From: an uncultured Bacilli bacterium
Lineage (GTDB): Bacteria; Bacillota_I; Bacilli_A; RFN20; DUOF01
NCBI GenBank assembly: GCA_934183255.1
Contig: CAKPSD010000001.1
Location: 558,001-622,000, forward strand
Direction of reading: 5' to 3'
DNA: 64,000 nucleotides
The notes under the pieces are model-generated. The model was not told the origin of the DNA, did no database searches, and saw only the letters and a list, made by a program, of their open reading frames with translations. A program made the translations under genes and the position numbers. This document shows, one piece after another, positions 53,753 through 64,000 of the stretch. Positions within the stretch are counted from its first letter, which is position 1. Each line of letters begins with the position of its first letter.

Positions 53753-56041
53753 CTATTCATCTTCTTTCTCTTTAAAGTATCCATAGGTAAACTTTCTAGA
53801 ATCTAATTCTACATCTTTTTTAAAATAAGAATCCATAATATTTTTACAATCTTCTAAATCTTCATCATTAAATTCTATTCTAACACAATTAACACCTATA
53901 TATCTTAATTTATTTACATATTCTAGTAACATTAATGCTCTAGGATTTAATAATCTAATATTACAGAAATAATCTTTTATTAATGATATTTTGTACCCTT
54001 TTCTATCTTCTAAATAATATTTATTTTTCAAGCATTCTCCACATTCTTTATTATTCTTTTCTAAGCATTTATTTATAGGGCAATATTTAGTAATCATTAA
54101 ATCTGTTTTGCTATAAATTAAAACTTCAATATTAGGATTAACTTTAAAATAATTTTTATAATTATTTATTAAATTAATTATCCTAGTTAGAGTCATTTCT
54201 ATTGATACTGTTACTCTTTTAAAGCCTAATTTATATAAGGTATATAGAGTAAAAATATTCGTGCAATTCATATAATAGTTAGCTATCATTTCTTTATCTT
54301 TACTTATATCATGTAATTCATTTAACAAGACTTTTTCTTTAACTGTTTTTATTTTATTTTCACTAATTCTAGGGTATGGATAAGTATTGTTTTCATTGTA
54401 ATAATATATATCTTTATCTAAAACATAATTTTTCACTAAAGCATATTGAGTCTCATTACTTACCTTTACCTTTAATGTGAAGTTATCTTGCCTTACATCT
54501 ACTTTTTCTAAAGATAAATCTTGTTTACCAATTCTTTTATGTTTTATATATCTTAATTCATTTAAAGAAGCTACAAGTTCTCTTCTTAATTCATTTAAAA
54601 TTGATACTGGAATTAAAACCATTTCATCACTATCTATTTCTATTTCATTTAAGTAATAACATGTATCATTTAATTTAGATAATTGCTCTTTAATCTTCTC
54701 TTTACTAGTTGGGCTTTTATTAGCTTCAATAACAACATAGTTTGATTCTTTAGTAACACTATTATTTAAATCATCTATAAATGTAACTTCTATTTTTTCA
54801 TTAATATGTGCTTTTACTTTTACATTTAATTTAAATTTTTTTCTTTTACTATTCTTTTCTATTTCTTCATTTAATTTTATATCAGTGGTTTTATATACTG
54901 GGCTATTTATTTCTACTTTACTTTTAGTAGCAATGCTAACAATATCTCCACTTATTGCTTTATTTACTAATAGTCTTTTAACCTCCATCATATTAACATA
55001 GAAACCTATATCTTCAGTTCCTACTATTCTTATACCATCGCCTTGATTAAGCTCTTTATCAATCTTTATATATACTCTGTTGTTTCGATAATCTATTACT
55101 TTACCTATTTTAATTCCCATATTATTTGGTCTATTAATATTAACTATACTAGAATTTCTTTCATTAAATAGATATCCTTTAGTAAATTCTCTATTAAATA
55201 CTTGTTTTAAGTTTTGCTCATCTTCTTTTTCTGTTAATAATTTGTGTTCTTCTTTATATTTATCAAGGTATTTTCTATATACCCTAGTAACCATTCCAAC
55301 ATAGGTGGCACTTTTTAGTCTTCCCTCTATTTTTAAAGAAGTTATCTTAGCATCTACTATTTCATTTAAATAATCTAAAGTATTTAAATCTCTTGTACTT
55401 AATAAGTACTTACTATCTTCAATTTTTTGATTTCCTTTATATAAAGAGTAAGGTAGTCTACATAATTGTAAACACTCTCCTCTATTTCCACTTTTTTTAG
55501 CCGAACATGAAGAAAATAAGCAATTTCCTGAATAAGAAATACATAACGCTCCATGAATAAATACTTCAACTTCTATTTTAACTTTATCTATAATCTCTTT
55601 TATTACGTCTATGCTAGTTTCTCTTGCTACTACTACCCTTTTTACACCCATTTGTTTTAATATACTTGCTTGTTTTACTGTCATTGTATTCATTTGAGTT
55701 GAAGCATGTATTTCAAAATCTGGATATATATTGTGTATTAGTGTTATTAATCCTAAATCTTGAACTATAACAGCATCACAATCATTATTATACAAAAAAT
55801 CAATGAATTTCATTACATCTTCTAATTCATCATCATATATCAATGTATTAACAGTTACATAAACTTTAACTTCATTTAAATGAGCTTCTTTAATAATGCT
55901 TATTAATTCTTCATTTGTAAATGTCGCTTTTTCTCTAGCACCAAATTTAGTGCCCGCTAAATAGATAGCATTAGCGCCATTATCAAGAGCACTTTTAAAT
56001 GCTTCAAAACTCCCTACTGGAGCAAGTAATTCAATCTCCAT
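53753..56041 (-). CDS. U32-family protein (RlhA/TrhP group), long form
   Basis: 762 residues. The first 290 form the U32 barrel ([33 protein letters not shown]) with the four-cysteine signature [33 protein letters not shown]3656-like region follows, then a further domain with a second cysteine set ([18 protein letters not shown], about 680-697). Known members RlhA and TrhP hydroxylate 23S rRNA C2501 or tRNA U34; older annotations call them collagenases. Length exceeds the usual 400-670. It is the first gene of an operon with uvrA, lgt and trxB. Starting SD is weak (GGTGAT). Confidence 0.85.
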   Translation of the reverse strand: MEIELLAPVGSFEAFKSALDNGANAIYLAGTKFGAREKATFTNEELISIIKEAHLNEVKVYVTVNTLIYDDELEDVMKFIDFLYNNDCDAVIVQDLGLITLIHNIYPDFEIHASTQMNTMTVKQASILKQMGVKRVVVARETSIDVIKEIIDKVKIEVEVFIHGALCISYSGNCLFSSCSAKKSGNRGECLQLCRLPYSLYKGNQKIEDSKYLLSTRDLNTLDYLNEIVDAKITSLKIEGRLKSATYVGMVTRVYRKYLDKYKEEHKLLTEKEDEQNLKQVFNREFTKGYLFNERNSSIVNINRPNNMGIKIGKVIDYRNNRVYIKIDKELNQGDGIRIVGTEDIGFYVNMMEVKRLLVNKAISGDIVSIATKSKVEINSPVYKTTDIKLNEEIEKNSKRKKFKLNVKVKAHINEKIEVTFIDDLNNSVTKESNYVVIEANKSPTSKEKIKEQLSKLNDTCYYLNEIEIDSDEMVLIPVSILNELRRELVASLNELRYIKHKRIGKQDLSLEKVDVRQDNFTLKVKVSNETQYALVKNYVLDKDIYYYNENNTYPYPRISENKIKTVKEKVLLNELHDISKDKEMIANYYMNCTNIFTLYTLYKLGFKRVTVSIEMTLTRIINLINNYKNYFKVNPNIEVLIYSKTDLMITKYCPINKCLEKNNKECGECLKNKYYLEDRKGYKISLIKDYFCNIRLLNPRALMLLEYVNKLRYIGVNCVRIEFNDEDLEDCKNIMDSYFKKDVELDSRKFTYGYFKEKEDE

Positions 56042-56228
56042 AAAATCACCGTATCTATAATAACATATTTTTTATAAACTTATAAAATTTAATTGCTTTT
56101 TTGCTATTTTAATTATAATTAAAAATCTTATTAATTGTTAAAATTTTATTAGATGAAAAAACAGTAAGTTAACAAATGTAAAAATTTGTAATTTGCTTAT
56201 AAAATTTTTTATTAATAGTGAGGGTTTT

Positions 56229-58298
56229 ATGAAGAAGTTTGTATCCATGTTTTTATTATTTATAGCTATTGTAATATCTTGTTCAAGTTGTTCATGCTCT
56301 AAAGAAGACAATCTAATTGTTTATAGAAATTTTTATGATCAAGATGTTACAACTTTTAATTACTTAATTACAAATGAATATAACAATATTATTAGAATAG
56401 CTAATTTAATAGATGGACTAGTAGAAAATGATAAATATGGTAACATTGTTCCTTCAATTGCTAAATCTTGGAAAAGTGAAATAGTTAATGATAAACAAAT
56501 ATGGACATTCTATTTAAAAGATAATGTTTATTGGAGTGATTATAACGGAAATAAATATGATTTTGTAACCGCTCATGATTTTGTTTCTACATTTAAATAT
56601 AGTTTTAATTATGAAACTAAAAGTGAAAATTTTAATTTACCTGCTGAGTTAATAGATAATGGGATGAATTATTACTACGCTACACTTATAAAACATTTTG
56701 ATTATAATGAGATATTAAATAAAATTGATGATTTATCTATAAATGATCCATATAATTCATTATCTTATTATGAAAATATTAAAGACATTTTTGATAAATG
56801 TAATAGCAGCAATTTGTGCATTGATGATTTTAATACAGTTGGTGTTAAAGCTATAAATGATTTTGAACTTCAATTTACTCTTTCTAAACCTTGTGTATAT
56901 TTTCTAAGTGCTTTAACTTATTATTCTTTTCTACCAGTTAGCGAAAAATTTTTACAAGAAGTTGGATTAAATAATTTTGGTACTAACAAGAAAGCTATTC
57001 TTTATAATGGCGCATACTTATTAAGTAATTATTCACACTCTAGTAGAATAGAATATTTAAAGAATCCTAATTATTGGGATAAAGATAATGTTTTTATAGA
57101 TAAATTAGTTTTTACTAAAGCTTTAAATTATCAATCACCTAGTTATGCGAGACTTTCTTATGAATCTGGCAACATAGATGAATTTATAGTTAATGAAAAA
57201 GATGAAACTGGTTGGAATAAATATGTAGTTGGTAATAATAAGGAAGGCAATAAAGAAAATCCTGCTGGCAATAATACATACTTAACATCCAATTTTAATT
57301 ACTCTACTGTTTATATGATTTTTAACCAAAATAGAACTAACTTTAAATACTCAATGCTATCAAAAGAGCAAATTAATGTTTCTAATAAAGCATTAAGCAA
57401 TAGCAATTTTAGAAAAGCTTTATTCTATGGAATACCTCGTAACTATTATTTTAAAGATTCTTTAAACTCAAAACTATCATCTGTTATTCCTTTTGAATTT
57501 ATTTCATATAATGATGAAAGCTATACAAAATTATTAATTAACGAATACGCTATTAAAAATAGCATAAGTTATGAGGAAGCATTAGAAAAATATGAGAATG
57601 ATTGGTTTAATAATCTAGAATTAAGTCACTCTTATTTAGATAAAGCTATACAAGAACTTAATATTTCAAAAAATGAATTACCTATAAAAATTGAATATTC
57701 TTATTATAAGGATGAGGACTATGAAGTTTATGATAAAGTAAGAATAGAAAAATGGAATAAGCTTCTCAATGACTGCAGTGAAGATGATTCTTATTGTGAA
57801 TTTAGTAAAGTTGAAATAGTGTATAATGATACTATAAAATCATATTCTGATTATGAATATATGCTTAATAGTAAAGAATATAGCATTACTTTATTAGGTC
57901 TTTATCCTGACTATAATGATCCTACATCATACTTAAAATCATTTTCTTTAACTGGTGAACTTTACTCATATTTAAATTATTCTTCATCTTTAAAAATAGA
58001 TGAAATGCTTAATAATATAGATAATTATTATTTAGATGAAAATATAGGTACAAGATATGAACTTTGTGCAAAACTTGAATATTATATTTTATTTGAAGAA
58101 AATCTAATATTACCTTTATCTCTTAATGGTTCTACTAAACAAATAGTTGTTTCTAACCTAGTTCCGTTTGAAAAATTAGTTGCTAGTTATGGCTTATCAC
58201 CTTTTAAATTTAAATATAGAAAGAAAAGAACTATTGATTATACACAAAATGATATTAATTCTTTACGTGAAAAATATTTGAAGAGTAGAGGTAATTAG
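56229..58298 (+). CDS. oppA: oligopeptide ABC transporter substrate-binding lipoprotein
   Basis: 689 residues from the ATG at 56229 (SD GTGAGGG; the longer frame from 56193 has none). Signal peptide with lipobox VISC (Cys near residue 18), then a family 5 extracellular solute-binding fold (LVENDKYGNIVPSIAKSW, WTFYLKDNVYWSD, FVTAHDFVSTFKY, NGAYLLSNYSHSSRIEYLKNPNYWD). It is about 100-150 residues larger than classical OppA, with low-complexity insertions and a Ser/Tyr/Asn-rich composition. First gene of a five-gene opp operon. Confidence 0.93.
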   Translation: MKKFVSMFLLFIAIVISCSSCSCSKEDNLIVYRNFYDQDVTTFNYLITNEYNNIIRIANLIDGLVENDKYGNIVPSIAKSWKSEIVNDKQIWTFYLKDNVYWSDYNGNKYDFVTAHDFVSTFKYSFNYETKSENFNLPAELIDNGMNYYYATLIKHFDYNEILNKIDDLSINDPYNSLSYYENIKDIFDKCNSSNLCIDDFNTVGVKAINDFELQFTLSKPCVYFLSALTYYSFLPVSEKFLQEVGLNNFGTNKKAILYNGAYLLSNYSHSSRIEYLKNPNYWDKDNVFIDKLVFTKALNYQSPSYARLSYESGNIDEFIVNEKDETGWNKYVVGNNKEGNKENPAGNNTYLTSNFNYSTVYMIFNQNRTNFKYSMLSKEQINVSNKALSNSNFRKALFYGIPRNYYFKDSLNSKLSSVIPFEFISYNDESYTKLLINEYAIKNSISYEEALEKYENDWFNNLELSHSYLDKAIQELNISKNELPIKIEYSYYKDEDYEVYDKVRIEKWNKLLNDCSEDDSYCEFSKVEIVYNDTIKSYSDYEYMLNSKEYSITLLGLYPDYNDPTSYLKSFSLTGELYSYLNYSSSLKIDEMLNNIDNYYLDENIGTRYELCAKLEYYILFEENLILPLSLNGSTKQIVVSNLVPFEKLVASYGLSPFKFKYRKKRTIDYTQNDINSLREKYLKSRGN

Positions 58299-58300
58299 AT

Positions 58301-59392
58301 ATGGTAGTTGCGTATTTTTCTATTGTAACATTAATAGGTTTATTTCTTATAATTTATACTTTGGCTAATTTTAATTTAATATTAAAAGGTACTTCAATTA
58401 GTAATTTTTTAAAATCACCTATGCTTAAATATATAATAAATAGAATTATTTTATCTTTTTTAATTTTATTTACTGTAGCTACATGTATCTTTTTAATAAT
58501 TAAAGCATTACCAGAAATAAGTTCTAATAGTTTTAATGATCTAACATATTATGATTATAATTTAACTAATTATTACAAAAGAATACTTCCTTATCCTAAA
58601 AATGTTTGTGTAAGCACTAATTTAGTAGATGGCAATATTGTCTGCACTAGATACGAGAAAAAGATAATAGATTTTGGTTACTCACAAGTATATATGAAAA
58701 ATATTAGAGTTTGGGAAATTATAAAACAAAAATGTTCTGTTTCTTTTTCTATTGGTATTACTATCTATATCTTAGAATGTTTGATAAATTACCCACTTGG
58801 AATATATTTAGCTAGAAGAAGTAAATCGCATTTAAACAAATTAATAACTATCTTATATGCGCTTATAACAAGTATTCCAATGTCTTTAATTTATTATCTA
58901 CTTTTACTAGTTTTTATGTTAGTATTTAAACTTCCAATCTCCTTTGATACAAACAATATTTTAACATACATAGCTCCAATTGCTAGTGTAATATTTACTA
59001 GTTTATCAATAGTATCTCATTGGGTAAAAATGTATATGCAAACAGAAATGAATAAAGACTATGTAAAATATGCTTATAGTAAAGGGCTAGATGAAAAAAC
59101 TGTTTTTAGAAAACATATTATGAAAAATGCTTTGATTCCTTTAGTAAGAACAATTCCTACTTCTCTTGTTTTATGTGTATCTGGTTATTATATTTTAGAA
59201 GTTACATTTAGTATACCTGGCTCTGGCTCAACATTAATATCTGCGATTAAATTAAATGATATATATTTAATTGAAGGATTAGTATTATTCTTTAGTTTTT
59301 TATCTGTGTTTGCTTACTTACTTGGAGATATAATTTCAGTTTTAATGGATCCAAGAATAAAATATATGGAGGAACATAAAAATGAAAGATAA
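58301..59392 (+). CDS. oppB: oligopeptide ABC transporter permease OppB
   Basis: 363 residues. One extra N-terminal helix (about 1-25) precedes the OppB-type core with five to six helices. The cytoplasmic EAA-like loop (KDYVKYAYSKGLDEKTVFRKHIMKNALIPLV) couples to the ATPases, and the end MDPRIKY is typical. The start lies two bases after the oppA stop. Confidence 0.93.
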   Translation: MVVAYFSIVTLIGLFLIIYTLANFNLILKGTSISNFLKSPMLKYIINRIILSFLILFTVATCIFLIIKALPEISSNSFNDLTYYDYNLTNYYKRILPYPKNVCVSTNLVDGNIVCTRYEKKIIDFGYSQVYMKNIRVWEIIKQKCSVSFSIGITIYILECLINYPLGIYLARRSKSHLNKLITILYALITSIPMSLIYYLLLLVFMLVFKLPISFDTNNILTYIAPIASVIFTSLSIVSHWVKMYMQTEMNKDYVKYAYSKGLDEKTVFRKHIMKNALIPLVRTIPTSLVLCVSGYYILEVTFSIPGSGSTLISAIKLNDIYLIEGLVLFFSFLSVFAYLLGDIISVLMDPRIKYMEEHKNER

Positions 59393-60284
59393 TAGATTTT
59401 CAACTTTTAAAGATTCTTCTTATAATAAAAAGCATAATTTTTATAAAGATTTTATCAAGTGTATTTTCAAAGATAAAGTATTTCTTTTATCTTCATTATG
59501 TTTAATCTCTTTATTTATATTTGGATTATTTTATTCTATTTTTGCTTCTTCAGAGAAGCATTTAGCTGTTGATATAAGTAAAGAATTTTTAAAACCAAGT
59601 ATTTCTCATTTGTTTGGAACAAATGAATTTGGACAAGATATGTTTTATTTAGTAATAACTGGTATGTTTAATACTCTATGTTTTGCTATTTCAATAGCTT
59701 TAGTAAATATACTAATTGGTATAATTATTGGTGTTTTATGGGGTAATAGTAAAAAATCGGACTTTTTTATGATCTTTATTAAAGGAATACTTGATAACAT
59801 TCCAATGATTTTTATATACATGATTTTTATATTTTATTTAGGTAACTCATACAAATCTTTATTTTTAATAATTGTTTTATTTGGATGGGTTAATATAGCT
59901 TGTATTATAAGAAACAACTTAATTATTATTAGAAATAAAGACTATAACATTTATAGTAAACTTAATAAAACTTCTTTGCTAAAGAGATCTTTATACAATT
60001 ACATTCCTTCTTTATTTCCTGTTATTTTTAATTATTTTGCATTAAGTGTACCTCAAACCATTTCAATTGAAGTTACTATATCATATTTATCTTTTCCAAT
60101 TGGTGAAAGTCACTCAAGTTTAGGAAAATTATTGTATTCCTCTATTTATGCTAATAATTGCACTGCATATCCTTATTTATTAATTTTTCCATTAATATTT
60201 TTAATCATAATAAATTTATGTGTTTATCTTATAGGTAAGTCGTTCTCTAAGCATTCTGTTATAGGTGGTGATAAAAAATGCTAA
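59382..60284 (+). CDS. oppC: oligopeptide ABC transporter permease OppC
   Basis: 300 residues with six membrane helices. The HLFGTNEFGQDMF stretch near 80 is the OppC signature. The EAA loop is degenerate (NKDYNIYSKLNKTSLLKRSLYNYIPSL), with the central Gly replaced. It overlaps the oppB end by 11 bases and the oppD start by 7, so translation is coupled along the operon. Confidence 0.9.
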   Translation: MKDNRFSTFKDSSYNKKHNFYKDFIKCIFKDKVFLLSSLCLISLFIFGLFYSIFASSEKHLAVDISKEFLKPSISHLFGTNEFGQDMFYLVITGMFNTLCFAISIALVNILIGIIIGVLWGNSKKSDFFMIFIKGILDNIPMIFIYMIFIFYLGNSYKSLFLIIVLFGWVNIACIIRNNLIIIRNKDYNIYSKLNKTSLLKRSLYNYIPSLFPVIFNYFALSVPQTISIEVTISYLSFPIGESHSSLGKLLYSSIYANNCTAYPYLLIFPLIFLIIINLCVYLIGKSFSKHSVIGGDKKC

Positions 60285-61210
60285 AAGTTAATAATTTAAG
60301 CGTATGTACTTTTGATAAAAACTATTTATTGCGTGATATTTGTTTCAAGCTTTCTTGCGGAGATTCTCTTGGCATAATTGGTAAATCAGGAGATGGAAAA
60401 TCCACGCTTGCTAAAGCCATAATTGGAATATATGACAATGGTGTTTCTTGTGAAACTGGAAGTGTTATATATAACTCTAAACTATTTTATACTGATTTAA
60501 GAGGTAAGGTGTTTTCTTTAATGTTTCAAAATCCTAACACATACTTAAATCCTTTAATTAAAGTTGGAAAACAAATAAGTGAAATGCTTACTTATCACTA
60601 TAAAGATGATAAGAAAGTTGCTAAAGATAAAACTATTGCTTTAATGAAGAAAGTAGGGCTACCTAATCCAGAAAAATTATATAATTATTATCCATATGAA
60701 TTAAGTGGTGGAATGCAACAAAAAATATGCTTATGTATCTCGCTTATTTGCAAGCCTAAAGTTTTAATAATGGATGAAAGTACTTCTTTCTTAGATAAAG
60801 AAAGTGAAAAAGAAATTTTAAAACTTATAAAAGAATTTCAAAAAGAATATGGTTTTATTTTAATAATGATTTCTCATGACTTTAAGCTTATTTACTCTAT
60901 GTGTAATAAAATTGCTATAATGAGAAAAGGTCAAATGATTGAACTTGGAAATAAAGATGAAATAATTCTAAATCCCATTCATCCATATACAGTTGAATTA
61001 TTGTGTAATTATTTTAGTTTTTATAAAGATATAGAAACTTTCGAGTGTCCTTTAATGAATATAGAATTAGAAGAGTGTCCAAGTATTGTTAATATTAGCA
61101 AAACACATTACGTCAGAAGTTTTTATTTAGATCCTAGAGCAATCAAAATTAATTATCCTAAAAACATAGAAAGTATTAAGGAGGAAATATATGAATCTCT
61201 TAGAAATTAG
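60278..61210 (+). CDS. oppD: oligopeptide ABC transporter ATPase OppD
   Basis: 310 residues. Walker A GKSGDGKST (35-43), Q-loop in FQNPNTYLNP, signature LSGGMQQK, Walker B VLIMDES and switch His in MISHD are all intact. The C-terminal NPIHPYTVELL segment and following about 70 residues form the oligopeptide/dipeptide accessory domain, but it has only a partial cysteine pattern (CPLMNIELEECP). Length is slightly below the usual 330-350. Confidence 0.93.
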   Translation: MLKVNNLSVCTFDKNYLLRDICFKLSCGDSLGIIGKSGDGKSTLAKAIIGIYDNGVSCETGSVIYNSKLFYTDLRGKVFSLMFQNPNTYLNPLIKVGKQISEMLTYHYKDDKKVAKDKTIALMKKVGLPNPEKLYNYYPYELSGGMQQKICLCISLICKPKVLIMDESTSFLDKESEKEILKLIKEFQKEYGFILIMISHDFKLIYSMCNKIAIMRKGQMIELGNKDEIILNPIHPYTVELLCNYFSFYKDIETFECPLMNIELEECPSIVNISKTHYVRSFYLDPRAIKINYPKNIESIKEEIYESLRN

Positions 61211-61808
61211 CAATTTAAATATTTATTATAAAAAGCTTGTAAAGAAGAAATATATTGTTAATGATTTTAATTTTTCTATTAGTGATGGAGAAATAATTGC
61301 TCTTACTGGTCCTAGTGGTGTTGGTAAAACTAGTATTGCAAAATGTATTATAGGGTTGCATAAATTATATGATGGAAAAATTATTTGTCATATCAATAGA
61401 AATGAAATTGAATATATTTTTCAAGATCCATATTCTAGTCTTAATCCATACGCTAATGTAAGTTATATTATTACTGAGGGTATGAAGTTTTCTAGTAAAG
61501 AAGAAAAAGATAATAAGATTATAGAAATTATGAATTTGGTTAATTTAGATATTAGTAAAAGATTTTGTTTTCCTAGTGATTTTAGCGGTGGTGAAAGGCA
61601 AAAGATTGCAATTGCTAGAGCCTTAATAAGAAAGCCTAAACTTATAATTGCAGATGAGATTACTTCTTCTATAGATTATTACTCTAAGATAATGATTGTA
61701 AATCTTTTAAAAGATTTACAAAAGAAAGAAAACTTCGCTTGTATATTAATTTCACATGATCAAGATGTTATTAATAAACTAGCCAATAAAATTGTTACAT
61801 TGAGTTAA
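61191..61808 (+). CDS. oppF: oligopeptide ABC transporter ATPase OppF, minimal form
   Basis: 205 residues, with an ABC core only. Walker A GPSGVGKTS (40-48), FQDPYSSLNP, signature FSGGERQK, Walker B LIIADE and ISHD are intact. The protein stops right after the core, missing the about 100-residue C-terminal region of ordinary OppF. The ATG has SD AAGGAGG and lies 20 bases inside oppD. A new promoter for tex lies within its last codons. Confidence 0.92.
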   Translation: MNLLEISNLNIYYKKLVKKKYIVNDFNFSISDGEIIALTGPSGVGKTSIAKCIIGLHKLYDGKIICHINRNEIEYIFQDPYSSLNPYANVSYIITEGMKFSSKEEKDNKIIEIMNLVNLDISKRFCFPSDFSGGERQKIAIARALIRKPKLIIADEITSSIDYYSKIMIVNLLKDLQKKENFACILISHDQDVINKLANKIVTLS

Positions 61809-61820
61809 AAATTGTATAAT
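61792..61820 (+). promoter_or_regulatory. possible promoter of tex
   Basis: TTGTTA and a perfect TATAAT, 17-base spacer, starting in the final codons of oppF, about 27 bases ahead of the tex start codon. Confidence 0.45.
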
Positions 61821-61846
61821 AGTTAAGGAAATGAGGTTATATTAAA

Positions 61847-64000
61847 ATGAATGAAGATTTAGTTACATTAGTTGAGGAAAAAACACATATTAAAGCTAAG
61901 CAAATAGCAGCAGTTTTATCACTTTTAGAAGAAGGAGCTACCATTCCTTTTATTGCAAGATATCGTAAGGAAGTTACTGGCAATTTGGATGAAGAGCAAA
62001 TAAGAAACATTGTTGTTATTTATGAATATGAAGAAAAGCTTTCTACTAGAAAAAAAGAAGTATTGCAAGCAATTGCTAACAAAGATAAGTTAACTGATGA
62101 AATAGTAAAAAAGGTTAATGCTTGTAAAACATTAAGTGAAGTTGAAGATCTTTATTTACCATACAAAGAAAAGAAAAAAACTAGAGCAACTACTGCTATT
62201 AGTAATGGTCTTGAGCCTTTAGCTGATACTTTAATGGAGTGCAAAAATATTGATGTTGAAAGTGAAGCTAAAAAATATATAAATGACAAAGTTAAAACTA
62301 TTAATGATGCTATTAATGGTGCTAAGGATATTATTGCTGAAAGATTTAGTGAAAATGCTACTTTTAGACAAGAACTTAGAAATTCTTTGAATAAGTATGG
62401 CTTAATTAACTCTACTTTAAAAAAGGATGCTGTTGATGAGAAAAAAGTTTATACTTTATATTATGAGAAAAGCATCCCTATTAGATATGTTGCTCCTCAC
62501 CAAATACTAGCTATTAATAGAGGAGAAAAGGAAGAAATACTTAAAGTTAAAATTGATTTTAATGAAGAAATGTATCTTGATTTTGTTTGCAGAAAAACTA
62601 TTAAAAATAATACAACTACTGAAGCAAAATATATTAGAGAAGCTATTGAAGATGGCTACAAAAGACTACTTTTTCCTTCAATTGAAAGAGAAGTTAGAAA
62701 TGATTTAACAGAAAAAGCACAAGATCAAGCTATCAATGTTTTCTCATTAAACTTAGAGCAATTACTACTTACTCCACCTTTAAAGAATAGAGTTATTTTA
62801 GGACTAGACCCTGCTTTTAGAACTGGATGTAAATTAGCTGTTATTAATGTTAATGGTGACTTTATATATAAAGATGTTATTTACCCTCATGAAAAAAGTG
62901 TTGGTGAAATTGTAACTGATGAAAGAAAAGAAATAAGTGAGCAAAAAGTAGTTGATATCGTTAAAAAATTTAATGTTGAATTAATTGCTATTGGTAATGG
63001 TACCGCTAGTAGAGAAAGTGAAGAATTTATTGCTGATGTTATTAAAAAATATCATTTACCTTGCTCTTATGTAATAGTTAGTGAAGCAGGTGCTTCTGTA
63101 TATAGTGCTTCTGTTGAAGCAAAGAAAGAATTTCCTGATTTGCATGTAGAAGAAAGAAGCGCTATATCTATTGCTAGAAGAGTTATGGATCCATTAAGTG
63201 AATTAATTAAAATCGATCCTAAATCAATTGGAGTTGGACAATATCAACATGATGTAAACCAAACAAAATTAAGTGATACGTTGGATTTCGTTATTTCTAA
63301 AGTTGTTAATAACGTTGGTGTTAATATTAATACTGCTTCTATTGAATTATTAAGTTATGTTTCTGGTTTAAATAAGAAAAGTGCTAAAAACATTGTAGAT
63401 TATCGTAGTGAAAAAGGATTAATAAAAGATCGTAAAGAACTTAGTAAAATTAAAGGCATTGGCGATAAAACATATGAACAAGCTGTTGGTTTCTTAAAAA
63501 TTTATGAAAGTAAGAACCCACTTGATAAGACATTTATTCACCCAGATAATTATAAAGAAGTTGAAAAACTACTTAAAGATTTAAATTATGATACTAGTTA
63601 TATTGGTAGTGAAGAAATAAATACAGTATTAGCTAATAAAACATCTAGTGATTTTTCTAGCAAATATGATTTAGGAACATACACTTTAAATGATATTTTA
63701 GAAGAAATAAAAAAGCCTTTAAGAGATATTCGTGATAACTATCCTACTCCTGTTTTAAAGAGTGATGTTTTACATATTGAAGACTTAAAGATTGGTATGG
63801 AATTAGAAGGCACTGTTAGAAGTGTAGTCGACTTTGGGGCATTCGTTGATATTGGTTTAAAGAATGATGGTTTAATTCATAAATCTAAATTATCTAGAAA
63901 TAAAATTAATCATCCATTAGATGTTGTTAGTGTTGGAGATATTATTAAAGTTTATGTTTGTGACATAGATTTAGATAAAAATAGAGTAGGTTTATCTCTT
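61847..64000 (+). CDS. tex: Tex-family S1 RNA-binding protein, partial (3' end outside window)
   Basis: 718 codons are present without a stop; the gene leaves the window within or just after its S1 domain. The start ATG (61847) has SD GAGG. The N-terminal helical domain (about 5-190) contains AAVLSLLEEGATIPFIARYRKE. The YqgF-like RNase H fold (about 315-440) contains RVILGLDPAFRTGCKLAVIN. Helix-hairpin-helix repeats (about 475-545) contain NTASIELLSYVSGL and KIKGIG. The S1 domain starts at about 640 (IGMELEGTVRSVVDFGAFVDIGLKNDGLIHKS). Tex proteins bind RNA and contact RNA polymerase, influencing transcription elongation. The normal length is about 720-780, so little is missing. Confidence 0.96.
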   Translation, partial: MNEDLVTLVEEKTHIKAKQIAAVLSLLEEGATIPFIARYRKEVTGNLDEEQIRNIVVIYEYEEKLSTRKKEVLQAIANKDKLTDEIVKKVNACKTLSEVEDLYLPYKEKKKTRATTAISNGLEPLADTLMECKNIDVESEAKKYINDKVKTINDAINGAKDIIAERFSENATFRQELRNSLNKYGLINSTLKKDAVDEKKVYTLYYEKSIPIRYVAPHQILAINRGEKEEILKVKIDFNEEMYLDFVCRKTIKNNTTTEAKYIREAIEDGYKRLLFPSIEREVRNDLTEKAQDQAINVFSLNLEQLLLTPPLKNRVILGLDPAFRTGCKLAVINVNGDFIYKDVIYPHEKSVGEIVTDERKEISEQKVVDIVKKFNVELIAIGNGTASRESEEFIADVIKKYHLPCSYVIVSEAGASVYSASVEAKKEFPDLHVEERSAISIARRVMDPLSELIKIDPKSIGVGQYQHDVNQTKLSDTLDFVISKVVNNVGVNINTASIELLSYVSGLNKKSAKNIVDYRSEKGLIKDRKELSKIKGIGDKTYEQAVGFLKIYESKNPLDKTFIHPDNYKEVEKLLKDLNYDTSYIGSEEINTVLANKTSSDFSSKYDLGTYTLNDILEEIKKPLRDIRDNYPTPVLKSDVLHIEDLKIGMELEGTVRSVVDFGAFVDIGLKNDGLIHKSKLSRNKINHPLDVVSVGDIIKVYVCDIDLDKNRVGLSL

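Noticed and set aside
56173..56190. ACAAAT-GTAAAA-ATTTGT inverted repeat upstream of oppA as terminator or operator
   Set aside because: Six AT-rich base pairs only, no T run, and no supporting context; expected by chance in such DNA.

Overview
The window looks like a piece of the chromosome of a low-GC (clearly below 35 % G+C by eye), monoderm, Firmicutes-type bacterium, probably an uncultured gut member of the Bacilli/Erysipelotrichia/RF39-like lineages. This rests on strong AGGAGG ribosome binding sites, an RNase J, an LCP cell-wall ligase, MgtE, a GlgC/GlgD pair, a zinc-type S14, and a complete S10-spc-alpha ribosomal operon. Tryptophan is encoded by TGG at conserved positions and lgt ends in TGA, so the code is the standard bacterial one, not the Mycoplasma one. 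Assignment below phylum level is inference.

Layout. 1-471 holds the 5' part of a PAP2-type phosphatase gene (minus strand; the gene runs off the left edge), followed by a short GH29 fucosidase, a three-tRNA cluster (Ser-Glu-Gly), a membrane protein, a LolA/GerS-like membrane-anchored protein and a DUF378 protein. 4.9-9.6 kb has an HTH/P-loop kinase/CYTH fusion and a tightly overlapping mgtE-RDD-deoD-NERD operon. 9.6-13 kb is a cell-wall operon: alpha/beta hydrolase, membrane-anchored MurF-like ligase, Ddl-like ligase. 13-18.5 kb carries a TPR-like protein, NfeD-like protein, tRNA-Thr, a lone MazF-like protein, rimO, two orphan membrane proteins and a HAD phosphatase. 18.6-19.5 kb is a nine-tRNA array with a good promoter. 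19.5-26.4 kb has LCP, RNase J, a surface pullulanase-like protein whose catalytic residues appear lost, a DUF1189-like protein, Maf and a small Tyr/Pro-rich protein.

27-42.4 kb is the S10-spc-alpha operon (rpsJ to rplQ, including secY, adk, map, infA, rpmJ, rpoA), all on the minus strand. It is driven by a consensus promoter followed by a structured leader; rpmD (L30) is missing. At its far end lie a small tail-anchored protein and a membrane-tethered EIIB-like domain without the phospho-cysteine. Upstream of the operon is an AT-rich gap with a parS-like palindrome.

42.8-64 kb contains a YjdF-like membrane protein, a Ca2+-type P-ATPase, glgC-glgD plus a small membrane protein (plus strand), a minus-strand U32-uvrA-lgt-trxB operon, a complete oppABCDF operon (plus strand), and tex, which runs off the right edge.

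The genes are mostly housekeeping. The parts most worth a second look are the apparently inactive pullulanase-like surface protein with a palindrome in its divergent promoter region, the HTH-kinase-CYTH fusion, the cysteine-less EIIB-like protein, the variant Ddl/membrane-MurF/hydrolase operon, the parS-like site and the S10 leader. Nothing in the window looks like a mobile element, prophage, CRISPR array or rRNA gene.
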